Source: Laspinema palackyanum D2a
Lineage (GTDB): Bacteria > Cyanobacteriota > Cyanobacteriia > Cyanobacteriales > Laspinemataceae
Reading direction: 5' to 3'
Assembly: GCA_025370845.1 (NCBI GenBank)
Contig: JAMXFF010000014.1
Location: 78,082-142,081 of the forward strand
Length of the DNA stretch: 64,000 nt
Both the position numbers and the translations under genes were made by a program. Within the stretch, counting starts at the first letter, position 1, and every line of letters starts with the position of its first letter. The notes beneath the pieces were generated by a model. That model made no database searches. It was not told the origin of the DNA and was given only the letters and a program-made list of their open reading frames with translations. Of this stretch, positions 33,807 through 43,340 are shown in pieces.

Positions 33807-35006
33807 ATGACTTCAGCATTTCTCAATCGTGTTGTTGAACTGACCAACGTAGAGCGAGCACAACTGGGTTTAGCCCCCCTCACGTTCAATCCCCAGTTAG
33901 CTGCGGCAGCACAGGTCCATAGCGCCAATATGGGAATGCGCGATTTTATGGCCCATAATGATCCTGTGGATGGAACCAAACCAGCCGATCGCGTCACGAA
34001 TCAAGGGTATAACTACCAGATTGTGGCTGAAAACGTAGCGGGGGGTCAGCTAACACCGGAGCAAGTGGTTATCGAATGGATGAATAGTCCCTCACACCGG
34101 GTCAATATCGTCAATCCCACGGTGACGGAAATTGGGGTGGGCTATCATTTTCAGGAAAATGATACAGGGAATGTCAACTACTCCCATTATTGGGCCCAGG
34201 TTTTTGCGACTCCGATGGAGCAAGGGCCACCACAACCCCGGCCTCAAACCCATACTCCCACCCCGCCTCCAACCGACGGAATTACCCTAATTTCTCAACC
34301 CTTAACGCCCAACAGTCAGGGATTTTTTGACCTCACTACGAATGTTGAGCGAGTTCAACTGGCTCCAGGGGCGCTGAATGGCTATCAATTGGGACTGCGA
34401 GCCTTAGATGGAGATGATGTCATCATCGGTTCGGCTGAGGGGGAAGCTATCAATGGGAACGGTGGTCGAGATCTCATCTATGGAACCGGCGGAAATAACT
34501 CCCTACGCGGCGGTAAAAGCGATGATACCCTTGTTGGCGGTGCAGGCAATGACATCATCAATGGTAATAATGATAATGATGTTGTCTTTGGCGGTGCAGG
34601 CAATGATATCCTCCGGGGAGGTAAAGGCCATGACCATTTATACGGTGAAGGCGGCGATGACGTTTTAATCGGCGATTTTGGGGCGGATGTTCTGAGTGGA
34701 GGAGCAGGGGCCGATTTGTTTGTTCTCCGTCGTGACACCGTTGTTGGGGTGGTTGACCCGCTAGAAGCCGACTATATTACCGATTTTAACCGGGCCGGGG
34801 GCGATCGCATCGGCCTGACCGATGGGTTAACGGTAAACGATATTACCTATCAGCGCTTCGTGGATGTGGATAACAATGGCACTCCTGATGCATTAATTCA
34901 AATCAACAGCACGAATGAAATTTTAGGGATTGTTTTAAATACCAATCCCCTAGAGTTAAATGGAATGTTTCAAGCAGCCTCCCAGGACATTTTGACGACG
35001 GGCTAA
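33807..35006 (+). CDS. CAP-domain RTX protein 1
   Basis: 399 residues. Residues 1-~145 are a CAP/SCP (PR-1-like) domain: ELTNVERAQLGLAPLTFNP, SANMGMRDFMAHNDP, ENVAGGQLTPEQVVIEWMNS, TEIGVGYHFQ, SHYWAQVFA. The conserved His and Glu of the CAP cavity are present. After a Pro/Thr linker come GGxGxD-type calcium-binding RTX nonapeptides (~215-310; GGAGNDIINGNNDNDVVFGG) and a C-terminal domain typical of type I secretion. There is no N-terminal signal peptide, so export by a type I system is expected; none is encoded in the window. AGGAG precedes the ATG. It is a tandem paralogue of the gene at 35733. Confidence 0.92.
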   Translation: MTSAFLNRVVELTNVERAQLGLAPLTFNPQLAAAAQVHSANMGMRDFMAHNDPVDGTKPADRVTNQGYNYQIVAENVAGGQLTPEQVVIEWMNSPSHRVNIVNPTVTEIGVGYHFQENDTGNVNYSHYWAQVFATPMEQGPPQPRPQTHTPTPPPTDGITLISQPLTPNSQGFFDLTTNVERVQLAPGALNGYQLGLRALDGDDVIIGSAEGEAINGNGGRDLIYGTGGNNSLRGGKSDDTLVGGAGNDIINGNNDNDVVFGGAGNDILRGGKGHDHLYGEGGDDVLIGDFGADVLSGGAGADLFVLRRDTVVGVVDPLEADYITDFNRAGGDRIGLTDGLTVNDITYQRFVDVDNNGTPDALIQINSTNEILGIVLNTNPLELNGMFQAASQDILTTG

Positions 35007-35364
35007 GGGATTCCTCTTAAATTTGAATTAATTGTCTCGGGTGGCTTCTTGACCACCCGATTTGTCTTGGCAATAAAAATTGATGGCTCAGGGTTTTTAG
35101 GTTAAATTCTGCCATCCAAATAAACCCGAGTTATTGGGTTCAAACAATGGAGTTATTATTTTGTGAATAGAGACTATTAAAAAACGTCAAACCGATGGAT
35201 AAAATCACTCTTTATTCCTGTGTTGACTGTTACCCAAAGACTTACTTCTCAAGGATTTGCATGGGAAATTTCCGGTGAAGTGTGTTAAATTTTATCTGGC
35301 AAATTAATAATAGAGGGGCGGATTTTAGGTTTACCGGCTTTACTAAATCTTTATATTCTTAGAG
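35007..35364. other. spacer between the two CAP-RTX genes
   Basis: Gene-free, about 360 bases, rich in A/T. TTGTCTCGGGTGGCTTCTTGACCACCCGA at 35033 onward contains a GGGTGG/CCACCC hairpin that may terminate the first gene. Confidence 0.4.
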
Positions 35365-35393
35365 TTGACACGCCTGATTTATTCAGTTAGATT
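35365..35393 (+). promoter_or_regulatory. sigma70-type promoter of CAP-RTX gene 2
   Basis: TTGACA (35365-35370), 17-bp spacer CGCCTGATTTATTCAGT, TAGATT (35388-35393). It is nearly identical to the promoter at 33443, and the ~330-base leader length is also kept. Confidence 0.7.
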
Positions 35394-35732
35394 AGGAGTG
35401 CGATTTACCAAAAAGCTGCATCGAAACAGGGTTAGAGAAGGATTGTCAGGGTCATTATCCTTCTGTGCAGGGCTAGATTAAGCCCATGCAAACTATTGTC
35501 CCAGTTCAACGGACATCGAAATCGGTAATTTTTTCAGAGATATTTTCCTGAATACAACACTTCTGGGTGAAATCTAGTCCAGGTTTAGAAAAACAGTCCG
35601 ACTGCCCTATCAAGGGGTAAACGGGAGTGTTTAACCTGAAAATTATTGTTCCAACTGCTGCAATTTGAGTGGCAATTGGTTGCACCTACCGGGTCTAGGA
35701 AATAGAATGGTAAACCAGGAGTAATCAGAGAG

Positions 35733-37037
35733 ATGAATTCAGAATTTCTTAATCGTGTTGTCGAACTCACCAATGCAGAACGGGCGCAACGCGGTTTAGA
35801 TCCCCTCACGTTCAATCCGCAATTAGCAGCGGCAGCACAAGTTCATAGTGTGAATATGGGAATGCGCGATTTTATCGCCCATACCGACCCAGTAGATCGA
35901 TCCAGTGCCGCCGATCGCGTCATGTCCCAAGGGTATGATTATCGGACCGTTGCTGAAAACGTCGCCGCAGGTGAACCGACACCGGAGCAAACGGTCCAGG
36001 GATGGATGGATAGTCCCTCACATCGCGCCAACATCCTCAGTCCTGCCGTAACGGAAATTGGTGTAGGCTATCATTTCCAAACCAATGATACCGGCAATGT
36101 CAACTTCTCTCATTATTGGACCCAGGTTTTTGCAACGCCCATGAGGATTGCTACACCCACCAATAATCCGGCATCGGCAGGACCCCAAACCTCGACTTCA
36201 ACACCACCTCTACAACCGGAAGTCACTCCGATTTCTGACCCTTTACCCCCCAACCCGCAGGCATCTGGACGACCAGAAATCCCAGCTTTCACACCCCCTC
36301 CCACCGAGGGAGTCACCGTGATTTCTGAACCCTTAACCCCAAACAATCAGGGATTTTTTGACCTGGTTGGAAATTCATCGGTGGTTCAACTGGCTCCAGG
36401 GGCGCTGAATGGCTATCAATTCGGACTGCGGGGATTAGCGGGAGATGATATCATCATCGGTTCCAATGACGGTGAACTCATCAACGGGAATCAGGGGCGC
36501 GATCGCATCTATGGCACCGGCGGAAATAACTTCATGCGCGGAGGGATGGATGATGATACACTGGTTGGAGCCGATGGCAATGATACCATCAACGGGAATC
36601 AAGGGAATGATGCCATTTTTGGCGGCAATGGTCAGAATCTGCTGCGGGGAGGTCAAGGCAATGACTCTTTATACGGTGGATCTGCAAATGACGTTTTAAT
36701 GGGTGATTTTGGTACCGATGTTCTCACCGGGGGGGCCGGGGCTGATTTGTTCGTCCTCCGTCGCGATACCGCTGTTGGGGGGACTAATCCCCTAGAAGCT
36801 GACTCGATTACCGATTTTAACGGGGCCGAGGGAGACCGCATCGGCTTAACTAATGGATTGACGGCGAATGACATTACCTATGAGGCGATCATCGATCGGG
36901 ATAACAATGGGATGAATGATACAGTCATTCGCACCATTGATACCAATCAGATTTTAGGGGTGGTTTTAAATATCAATCCCTCAGATTTGAATGGGATGTT
37001 TGTATCCGTATCCCCGGAGATGTTAGCAACGGGTTAA
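35733..37037 (+). CDS. CAP-domain RTX protein 2
   Basis: 434 residues, paralogous along its whole length to the gene at 33807. The CAP domain (ELTNAERAQRGLDPLTFNP, VNMGMRDFIAHTDP, SHYWTQVFATPM) is followed by a Pro-rich linker ~35 residues longer than in the first copy, with an internal repeat of the P-x-SxPLxPN kind. RTX nonapeptides (DDTLVGADGNDTINGNQGND) and the conserved C-terminal domain (GADLFVLRRDTAVGG) follow. Ca2+-dependent folding outside the cell and type I secretion are expected. The different linker suggests adaptation rather than pure dosage. Confidence 0.92.
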   Translation: MNSEFLNRVVELTNAERAQRGLDPLTFNPQLAAAAQVHSVNMGMRDFIAHTDPVDRSSAADRVMSQGYDYRTVAENVAAGEPTPEQTVQGWMDSPSHRANILSPAVTEIGVGYHFQTNDTGNVNFSHYWTQVFATPMRIATPTNNPASAGPQTSTSTPPLQPEVTPISDPLPPNPQASGRPEIPAFTPPPTEGVTVISEPLTPNNQGFFDLVGNSSVVQLAPGALNGYQFGLRGLAGDDIIIGSNDGELINGNQGRDRIYGTGGNNFMRGGMDDDTLVGADGNDTINGNQGNDAIFGGNGQNLLRGGQGNDSLYGGSANDVLMGDFGTDVLTGGAGADLFVLRRDTAVGGTNPLEADSITDFNGAEGDRIGLTNGLTANDITYEAIIDRDNNGMNDTVIRTIDTNQILGVVLNINPSDLNGMFVSVSPEMLATG

Positions 37038-37112
37038 GGAGTGTTGTCTTACTTGACGCCACTATCCTAAGTCGGTGAGCATCCTTAAAATGATGCCCAC
37101 CTACTGTAAGAA

Positions 37113-37197
37113 TAGACCTCTTGCAAAATTCTTTAAAGCCGATTGGCGTTCTTAAGGGGGGTTGGGGGGATCAATCCGGTATTTTGCAAGAGATCTA
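37113..37197. mobile_element. 85-bp MITE-like element with TA-flanked inverted repeats
   Basis: GACCTCTTGCAAAAT (37115-37129) and ATTTTGCAAGAGATC (37181-37195) are 15-bp terminal inverted repeats with one mismatch, flanked on both sides by TA. This is the signature of an IS630/Tc1-type non-autonomous element. It has no coding capacity and lies downstream of the second CAP-RTX gene. Confidence 0.6.
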
Positions 37198-37306
37198 ATA
37201 TGGGAGTAGTCCTCTTGGGTGGTTACTGAACCACCCAATTCTTGCCATGAATCACAGAGTTTTTAGGAGGGGTCAGGAGTAAGGAAAGAAGGTTTTACCT
37301 AGGACC

Positions 37307-37999
37307 TTAACCGATCGCCCGCAATGCTGTTTCTAAATCGGCGGTCAGTTGATTCCCGCTTTCTTTAGGCCTGTCTAGGCAGTAGTGAGACACTTCTAAG
37401 GGAGGGGCAATGGTAATTTTTATCTGGCATCGCCACTGGGGGATAGTCGGCTGATATTCCAAATTTATCGGCACAATTTTCACGCCCAAATTCGGATGGA
37501 GGGATTCCGCTTGAATCGCCAGTCTTGCTAATCCGGGTTTAAGGGGATGAAGTTCACCATCGTGAAAAATCGCACCTTCGGGGAAAATCGCTAACATTTG
37601 ACCCGCTTCCAGGAGTTCGACCCCATGCCGCAAACTGCCAATTCCCGGACGTTTTCTATCAATGGGAAATCCACCCAAACGAGGAATTAACCAACCGGGA
37701 ATTCCTTTAAATTCATCAATAGAGACCATATACCGTAGGTCCCGTCCGGTGATATGTCGCCCTGCGGCATAAGCGACTAAAATCCCATCCCACCGCGATC
37801 GATGGGTCGGGGCGAGGATAGTGGGTCCGGCGGTGGGAAGATGTTCTTGACCGATGACTTCAATCTCTTTAAAGTAGGCAGGGAGGACGATAAAACGACC
37901 TAATGGATACAATGCACTGGCTAACCAAGGGGAAATTTTAGAATTCACCGATGGATTTTTTTCGGATTGGGTAGGGGATTTAACGAGGGAAGTTTGCAT
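37307..37999 (-). CDS. PlsC-type acyltransferase
   Basis: 230 residues. The HX4D catalytic motif is HRSRWD in LAPTHRSRWDGILVAY, and the acyl-acceptor binding motif is FPEGAIFHDG. A hydrophobic segment near the N-terminus (PWLASALYPLGRFIVLPAYF) associates it with the membrane. It likely transfers an acyl chain to lysophosphatidic acid or a related lipid; cyanobacteria carry several PlsC paralogues and this one cannot be assigned to a specific step. No operon partners: the next gene, tadA, is ~370 bp upstream. Confidence 0.88.
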   Translation of the reverse strand: MQTSLVKSPTQSEKNPSVNSKISPWLASALYPLGRFIVLPAYFKEIEVIGQEHLPTAGPTILAPTHRSRWDGILVAYAAGRHITGRDLRYMVSIDEFKGIPGWLIPRLGGFPIDRKRPGIGSLRHGVELLEAGQMLAIFPEGAIFHDGELHPLKPGLARLAIQAESLHPNLGVKIVPINLEYQPTIPQWRCQIKITIAPPLEVSHYCLDRPKESGNQLTADLETALRAIG

Positions 38000-38372
38000 G
38001 ATTTTTGGTTAATATTTAAGATAAAAGAGAGAAAAAATTAGGTTAAATTGCGGGTTGATTTGAATTTAATCGGGGAATTTAAAATAAAGTGTGCTAAACT
38101 ATTATGAGTTGAATTTTTCTATTGTACTAGGATTGTTCCAGGCACAGGGGGAGAGTATGGACAGTTTGTAGATTGTCCTAGGGTGTCGGTACAGTAAAGG
38201 TTAGAAACCGGGTTTCTTGAGAAAATCTTCGGCAATGTCCCAGTAATTTGGGCTAGAAACCCAGTTTCTGGTGGTTGGGAGTTCACCCTCTCTCCACGAC
38301 CTCGGGGAAACTTCAGATAGAATCCTGTCTGTATGACGCGGATTGGGTTCAGGTACTTTGAGCTATCCTAAT
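38000..38372. repeat. gene-free spacer with dispersed palindromic repeat copies
   Basis: No gene. Two copies of the AGAAACC(C/G)(A/G)GTTTCT palindrome lie at 38203-38217 and 38255-38269 in inverted orientation around ~37 bases, and could fold into a long hairpin that ends tadA transcription. Same family as the 7.2-kb terminator. Confidence 0.6.
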
Positions 38373-38867
38373 TTAGGATTTTGTGTCGGGAGACTGTCGG
38401 CGTTGAGAGAACCAGGATTGTAATTGCTCTCGACAGGGGGATTCCAAGATGCCACCGAGGACGGATAAGCGGTGAAAGGAAGCGGGACTATCGGGGAGGT
38501 TGAGGACGGTACGGATTGCGCCACTTTTGGGGTCGTCGGCACCATAGACGAGGAGACTGAGACGGGATTGGGCGATCGCACCGGCACATAAAGGACAGGG
38601 TTCTAGGGTAACATAGAGGGTACAGCCATTCAAATGCCAATTTTGTAGCACTTGCCCCGCTGTACGCAAGGCGAGGATTTCGGCATGGGCGGTGGGGTCA
38701 TGGTCTCGTTCTCGGCGATTTTCGGTGCGGGCGATCGCCTTGCCGGAAGGGTCTACGACGATCGCCCCCACGGGCACTTCTCCCGCATCTCCGGCAGATT
38801 GGGCAAGGGCGATCGCCTGACTCATCCAGTCTCTGTGTATCAGATACTGCGGGTCTTGCACTCCCAT
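38373..38867 (-). CDS. tadA: tRNA adenosine-34 deaminase
   Basis: 164 residues. The zinc-deaminase core has the His/Glu site in DPTAHAEILAL and the two Cys ligands in EPCPLCAGAI. The substrate loop ENRRERDHDPTAH is typical of TadA. It converts A34 to inosine in tRNA-Arg(ACG), which is essential for decoding. Two bases separate its start from the stop of the DCC oxidoreductase gene upstream, so they are co-transcribed. The C-terminal ~15 residues are Arg/Ser-rich. Confidence 0.93.
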   Translation of the reverse strand: MGVQDPQYLIHRDWMSQAIALAQSAGDAGEVPVGAIVVDPSGKAIARTENRRERDHDPTAHAEILALRTAGQVLQNWHLNGCTLYVTLEPCPLCAGAIAQSRLSLLVYGADDPKSGAIRTVLNLPDSPASFHRLSVLGGILESPCREQLQSWFSQRRQSPDTKS

Positions 38868-38869
38868 GA

Positions 38870-39283
38870 TTACGTCGGATAATTACAGGTTTCGCAGTCG
38901 CCGGGATAGGTGGAGTTATAGATCTCGGTGCGTTGTCCAAAGAGTTGATAACGGTTATCGCGGATTTGTTCATAAACGCGATCGCCGGTCCATTTCATCC
39001 CCGGAAGTGCCCGATAGGCGCTGACAAATAGACTCCCTCCGGGTAACAAATTCCCCAGTTCTTCTGCGGCATCACTGCCTTGCCAACGTCGTTCTGGGCG
39101 GTCGGCATCGATTAAAATCATCCCTTGTTCACAGTCTTTTGGCGTAATGCCTAAGCGGGAGAGACTGTTTTCATCCTGCATGGGAATATAGCGAAAAATA
39201 TCTCCTTTGTCAAAGGTTTCCAACAGTTGGACTACGCTTACACAGAGATTGCATTTGCCGTCATAAATGAAAAAATAGGTCAT
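38870..39283 (-). CDS. DCC-family thiol-disulfide oxidoreductase (DUF393)
   Basis: 137 residues. Begins with the DxxCxxC motif of the family, YDGKCNLCVSVVQ, followed by DIFRYIPMQDENS and the conserved LIDADRPERRWQGSDAAEEL. The C-terminus has a second Cys pair (GDCETCNYPT), an unusual addition that might carry a metal or disulfide. Role in thiol redox is predicted from the family, partners unknown. It is followed by tadA after two bases and preceded ~75 bp upstream by grxC, another thiol protein, so the three may form one transcript. Confidence 0.85.
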   Translation of the reverse strand: MTYFFIYDGKCNLCVSVVQLLETFDKGDIFRYIPMQDENSLSRLGITPKDCEQGMILIDADRPERRWQGSDAAEELGNLLPGGSLFVSAYRALPGMKWTGDRVYEQIRDNRYQLFGQRTEIYNSTYPGDCETCNYPT

Positions 39284-39358
39284 GGTTTTTGGGTTTAGGT
39301 TAACTTGGAAGACAGATTTTAAATAGAGTTCATCTCGGGATGAATCGAACCCCTTAAA

Positions 39359-39673
39359 TTAATCGGGGGCCAGGATTAAGAGGGGATCTAACTGTGCTTT
39401 GGCATCGAGTTCATACAGGTCATCACATCCCCCGATATGGCGATCGTTAATAAAAATCTGGGGAACGCTGCGCCGTCCATTGGCCCGTTCTGCCATTTTC
39501 ACTCGGGCGGCCCCATCTCCATCAATTTTATATTCGGTGAATTTGACCCCCTTCCACATCAGGAGAACTTTAGCCCGAATGCAGTAGGGACAGGTTTGCC
39601 AAGTGTAGATTTCCACATGGGCTTTGATGTTTTCCGGGTGACGCCCTAACAGGCGATTCAGGAAGTTTGGCAT
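39359..39673 (-). CDS. grxC: dithiol glutaredoxin (Grx3 type)
   Basis: 104 residues. Active site CPYC in EIYTWQTCPYCIRAKVLL, cis-Pro loop RRSVPQIFINDRHIGGCDD. An N-terminal extension of ~18 residues (MPNFLNRLLGRHPENIKAHV) precedes the usual start of the fold. It reduces disulfides and glutathione mixed disulfides with electrons from glutathione. It precedes the DCC-family protein and tadA on the same strand. Confidence 0.93.
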   Translation of the reverse strand: MPNFLNRLLGRHPENIKAHVEIYTWQTCPYCIRAKVLLMWKGVKFTEYKIDGDGAARVKMAERANGRRSVPQIFINDRHIGGCDDLYELDAKAQLDPLLILAPD

Positions 39674-39774
39674 TGTTCTGAGGGTTTAGATAGGGGAGGA
39701 AAACGGTTACAGGGTTAGAAGTATTTGGAGATTATATCATGATTTTTACCCGATAGCCAAATTTTTATTTTTAA

Positions 39775-40362
39775 TCAGTAAATTTTGGTGATAATTTTCA
39801 CTCCGGAATCTTCGATAATGCAAATTGTATTGGTGAATAAATAAGAATTGGGGATTAAGATGGTTTTGCCTTCGCCTTGCAGGGTGGTGTAACGTAAATC
39901 GATATCAATAACAGTTCCTTCAAAGTTGCCGACGCAGATGCGATCGCGACGGCGGAATGGACGATAAATTAAAATCAAAGCCCCGGAAACTAGATTTGAA
40001 AGGATATCTTTGAGGGCTAATCCCACGGCAAATCCAGTTAGACCCAACCCGGCAATCAAGGCAGAAACATCAATACCCAGGGTTCCCAGTGCGGTAACAA
40101 TCCCGATAATCCAAACCGTACTAATAAAGGTTTGTTCTAGCAATTTTAGCGCATCCAGACTCAAATTACTGGTGGTACTGAGGCGGCGAATCAGCTTTCG
40201 CAACAAAGAAACAGCAATCCAAAAACTGATAATAATCAGCAGACTGCCAGCGACTCGGGGTACGTGGATAATAATCAGGGTGAGAAACTGGTTTACCATT
40301 CTTCTGAATTCCAATCGGGAGAGTCTCGGTATTTGCTTTAGCGGTGACCTATTGGATGCCAA
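39775..40362 (-). CDS. small MscS-family mechanosensitive channel
   Basis: 195 residues, much shorter than E. coli MscS (286 residues). Two or three N-terminal helices (IHVPRVAGSLLIIISFWIAV; FISTVWIIGIVTALGTLGI) lead into the pore helix GLGLTGFAVGLALKDILSNL and the first beta domain (RICVGNFEGTVIDIDLRYTT, LIPNSYLFTN). The last alpha/beta subdomain is missing, giving a minimal channel. An internal ATG 22 codons in is an alternative start. Lacks the nucleotide-binding domain of the other MscS gene at 19.6 kb. Confidence 0.88.
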   Translation of the reverse strand: MASNRSPLKQIPRLSRLEFRRMVNQFLTLIIIHVPRVAGSLLIIISFWIAVSLLRKLIRRLSTTSNLSLDALKLLEQTFISTVWIIGIVTALGTLGIDVSALIAGLGLTGFAVGLALKDILSNLVSGALILIYRPFRRRDRICVGNFEGTVIDIDLRYTTLQGEGKTILIPNSYLFTNTICIIEDSGVKIITKIY

Positions 40363-40536
40363 ACTGCCCTAAACTATTGACCTGTTTAACAGAGTCAAGC
40401 GTTTTCTAAAACGTCGTCGGTAGAGTCAGGTTTAGAAACCCAGGTTATCATAAAAAATGTTGATGATGAGCAACCTATTTTGAATCAGAACCGGGTCTTT
40501 TGTCCTCTTTATGGAATACGCTACCGCCACTCTAGT

Positions 40537-43134
40537 TTACAACCAATTGCCGACTAAAACATAAGCTGCCCAATAAATCGGATGTTGATAATCGGGATTT
40601 TTCAACAGGTTGAGTTGGGCTTGGCGCAAGGCTTCGGATTTAGTGAGATTCCCTTCGTTTAAGGATTTGTAAAAGTCTATCATCACCGGGACCGTTGCGG
40701 CATCATCAATGTACCAGAGGGTTGCCAGGGTACTGCGTGCACCGGCGCGAACAGCCATCCCCGCCAATCCCAAGGCGGCGCGATCGTCCCCGGTTGCCGT
40801 TTGACAGGCACTCAGAACCAGTAGTTCTAGGGCTTCAGTCCCGCTGCGATTTCTCACGCGCAGTAAACTATCGAGTTCATTGACATTGATGCGATCGTCC
40901 CAAGCGAGAATAAATGTATCTTCTGCACTAGAACTAAATTGACCGTGGGTGGCGATATGAACGACGGGAAAAGGAGTTTTTAAAAGCTGTTGTTGTAAGG
41001 TATCGCGGGTAAATCCGTCATCCATGAGGACGATGCCGGAGAGTGCAGCATTGATTTGTTCAACTTCGATCGCCACATTCGGCAGTTGTGCGAAGCCAAA
41101 TCGTTCTTCCGTTAAACCGGCAGTTAACGCTTTTAAACTTTGTCGTTTTAGGGGTTGCGGTTTGTTAAGTTTGAGTCCCGGACTCACGGCAATGCTGTAT
41201 TTTTCTAACAAAAATTGTTCCCCGTCATACAAGGCAGCCATTGGAATATTTCTAAACAGTCCATCGGGAACAAAGACTAACGTTTTAATGCCACTGTTAG
41301 CTAAAGTGTCTTGAATTGGCGCAATTAACCAGTTGTAAACGGTGTTGGCATGAACCCGATATTGCCGAGAAGTGCGAGTTACCAAGCTTCTTCTGAGGGT
41401 GATGAGAGTTTGTTCGATTTCTTCTTTGGGTAAGGGGGTGGAATAATGCTGTAACGGTTGATTGGGGACAGAAACGATCACTTCTAAGCGATCGTCCAAG
41501 ACGATGGGATAGACGATCGCCGCTGTGAGATCAACCTGTTGTTTATCCAGTTCTACGGCATTGCTATCGACACAAGCATCCCGAAAAAAGTTATCCAGTT
41601 CTGCTAATTTCAAAGATTCGATCGCCTGTAATGCTTTTTGCAGGTTTTCCTGAGAAACTCCCGGACTCGATTTGGGATTGGGGGAGGGTGAGGAAACGTC
41701 TAACAGCAACGCCACTAACTCTCGATAAACAGGTTCGACACTATCCCGAAAAGAAAATTGCACTTCCCGATTGGTGGTGACTAAATCTAGGCGCAAAGAC
41801 TCCAGAGAGGTAACTGCTTCAGAATAGGCAATCACAGCCCCTGGGCGATCGCCGATCGCGAGGAGTAACCGCCCCAGTTGCCATTCCCAGCGATACGCAA
41901 TATCAACGGCATTGATATATTCCGCCAACTCTAACGCCTGCTGCGTGAGAATTTGGGCTTGCTGCCACTGCCCATCGCGTTCGTATAATTCCCCCAGATT
42001 CCCTAATGCATAAGATTCAGCGCGGCGATCGCCTATACTTTTGGCCTGTTGGACCGCTGTTCCTAAGAGTTTAGCCGCTTCCGGTAGGACCGAACTCAGA
42101 GATGATTTCCCCTCATGCCATTCTAGCCAAGTTTGTGCGAACTTAATTCGCGCATACACTGCCATCCGACTCGGAGGCAACGCTTCGATTTGGGCTTGGA
42201 TTTGCGGAATCCAGCTTTGAATCAGGGGTTCAGCGGCAGAATCGCTCAGAATTAGGGGATTTTCAACTAACAGAGAGAGGGCATTGAGACGGGCTTGGAC
42301 CTGGGTATCTGCTGATTCTGCATTAGCTGCGGCTTGTTGATACAAGACTAAGGCTGAGTCTCCATTTTGGCGGGCGCGAACCGTATTCCCTAACGCGATC
42401 GCACTTTCACTCATCGCCGATGGGGACTGTAACCGTTGGGCAGTCTGTAAACTCTCCCATAAAACCTCCTCAGACTGTTCTAAATCCCCCACCAAGCGTA
42501 AGGCATTCCCCAAGGCGAGTAAAGCGGTGACTTTTGTATCAGAATCAGTTTCCTGCCCTAACCGGGTTTGAAGTTGTTCTAAGCGAGTCACTGATCGCCT
42601 ATACAATCCTAATGCCTGTAAAGCCCGGGCTTGATTAATCATCGCCCGATATTCCCCAGACTTTTCCCCCGCTTGGCGGTAGGCATCTGCCGCCTGTTCC
42701 CAAGTTGTCACTGCCGCTTCGGTTTGTCCGAGGGTAAATTCCAATCCTCCTCGGGTATTCAGGATTTGGGCGAGGACCCGCATAGACGAGGGAGAGTCCG
42801 ACTCCCCTTCAATCAAAGCGAGACTTTGAGCGATCGCTGCTTTTGCCCTCTCCCACTCGCCCAATTCCTGCAACGCTGCGGACAGATTACTCAAGGCAAC
42901 CGCTTGTTCTAATCGATTCCCTTCCCCATCACTGCGACTGGCAGCCGTTTCCCAAACCGCCGCCGCTGCGGAAAACTCCCCTGATTGATAGAGTCGCCGC
43001 CCTTGTTCGACTAATTCCTCAGTGGTTTGGGCGATCGCACCCAGGGGTAAAGCCAGCAAAACCACAGCAGCGGATAACAGCAATTCTTGTATAGCGTGAG
43101 ATAAAGACTTATGTTGGTGGTGTTGGATTTTCAT
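40537..43134 (-). CDS. exported CHAT-domain protein with TPR repeats
   Basis: 865 residues from the ATG at 43134; a longer frame from 43179 would precede the signal peptide and is less likely. Signal peptide (ELLLSAAVVLLALPLGAIAQ), then many TPR-like helical pairs up to ~residue 480 (LYQSGEFSAAAAVWETAA; AYRQAGEKSGEYRAMINQAR). The C-terminal CHAT domain (~560-865) keeps the caspase-like His and Cys: VVHIATHGQFSS and LLVLSACQTATGDD. A signal peptide suggests a periplasmic or surface protease-like protein. It lies next to the TpsA/TpsB genes on the same strand, a combination common in cyanobacteria. Function unknown. Confidence 0.88.
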   Translation of the reverse strand: MKIQHHQHKSLSHAIQELLLSAAVVLLALPLGAIAQTTEELVEQGRRLYQSGEFSAAAAVWETAASRSDGEGNRLEQAVALSNLSAALQELGEWERAKAAIAQSLALIEGESDSPSSMRVLAQILNTRGGLEFTLGQTEAAVTTWEQAADAYRQAGEKSGEYRAMINQARALQALGLYRRSVTRLEQLQTRLGQETDSDTKVTALLALGNALRLVGDLEQSEEVLWESLQTAQRLQSPSAMSESAIALGNTVRARQNGDSALVLYQQAAANAESADTQVQARLNALSLLVENPLILSDSAAEPLIQSWIPQIQAQIEALPPSRMAVYARIKFAQTWLEWHEGKSSLSSVLPEAAKLLGTAVQQAKSIGDRRAESYALGNLGELYERDGQWQQAQILTQQALELAEYINAVDIAYRWEWQLGRLLLAIGDRPGAVIAYSEAVTSLESLRLDLVTTNREVQFSFRDSVEPVYRELVALLLDVSSPSPNPKSSPGVSQENLQKALQAIESLKLAELDNFFRDACVDSNAVELDKQQVDLTAAIVYPIVLDDRLEVIVSVPNQPLQHYSTPLPKEEIEQTLITLRRSLVTRTSRQYRVHANTVYNWLIAPIQDTLANSGIKTLVFVPDGLFRNIPMAALYDGEQFLLEKYSIAVSPGLKLNKPQPLKRQSLKALTAGLTEERFGFAQLPNVAIEVEQINAALSGIVLMDDGFTRDTLQQQLLKTPFPVVHIATHGQFSSSAEDTFILAWDDRINVNELDSLLRVRNRSGTEALELLVLSACQTATGDDRAALGLAGMAVRAGARSTLATLWYIDDAATVPVMIDFYKSLNEGNLTKSEALRQAQLNLLKNPDYQHPIYWAAYVLVGNWL

Positions 43135-43340
43135 AAATAACTCTGGAGAACTGGATAGTGAAAAGTTCGGTGAACTCATTAATTAGGGGCCTTCAACTCT
43201 CCAATTCGTCTGTGTATGACTTGATGCATGAATGACTCTTTGGCGTGAAGGAATTTTGTCAAACTTAAGCAGGGTGGACTTTGCCGCTCAAATAAAAGGG
43301 GCAGCATACTCTCATAAGAGTGACAGAAAAGGGATAGCTT

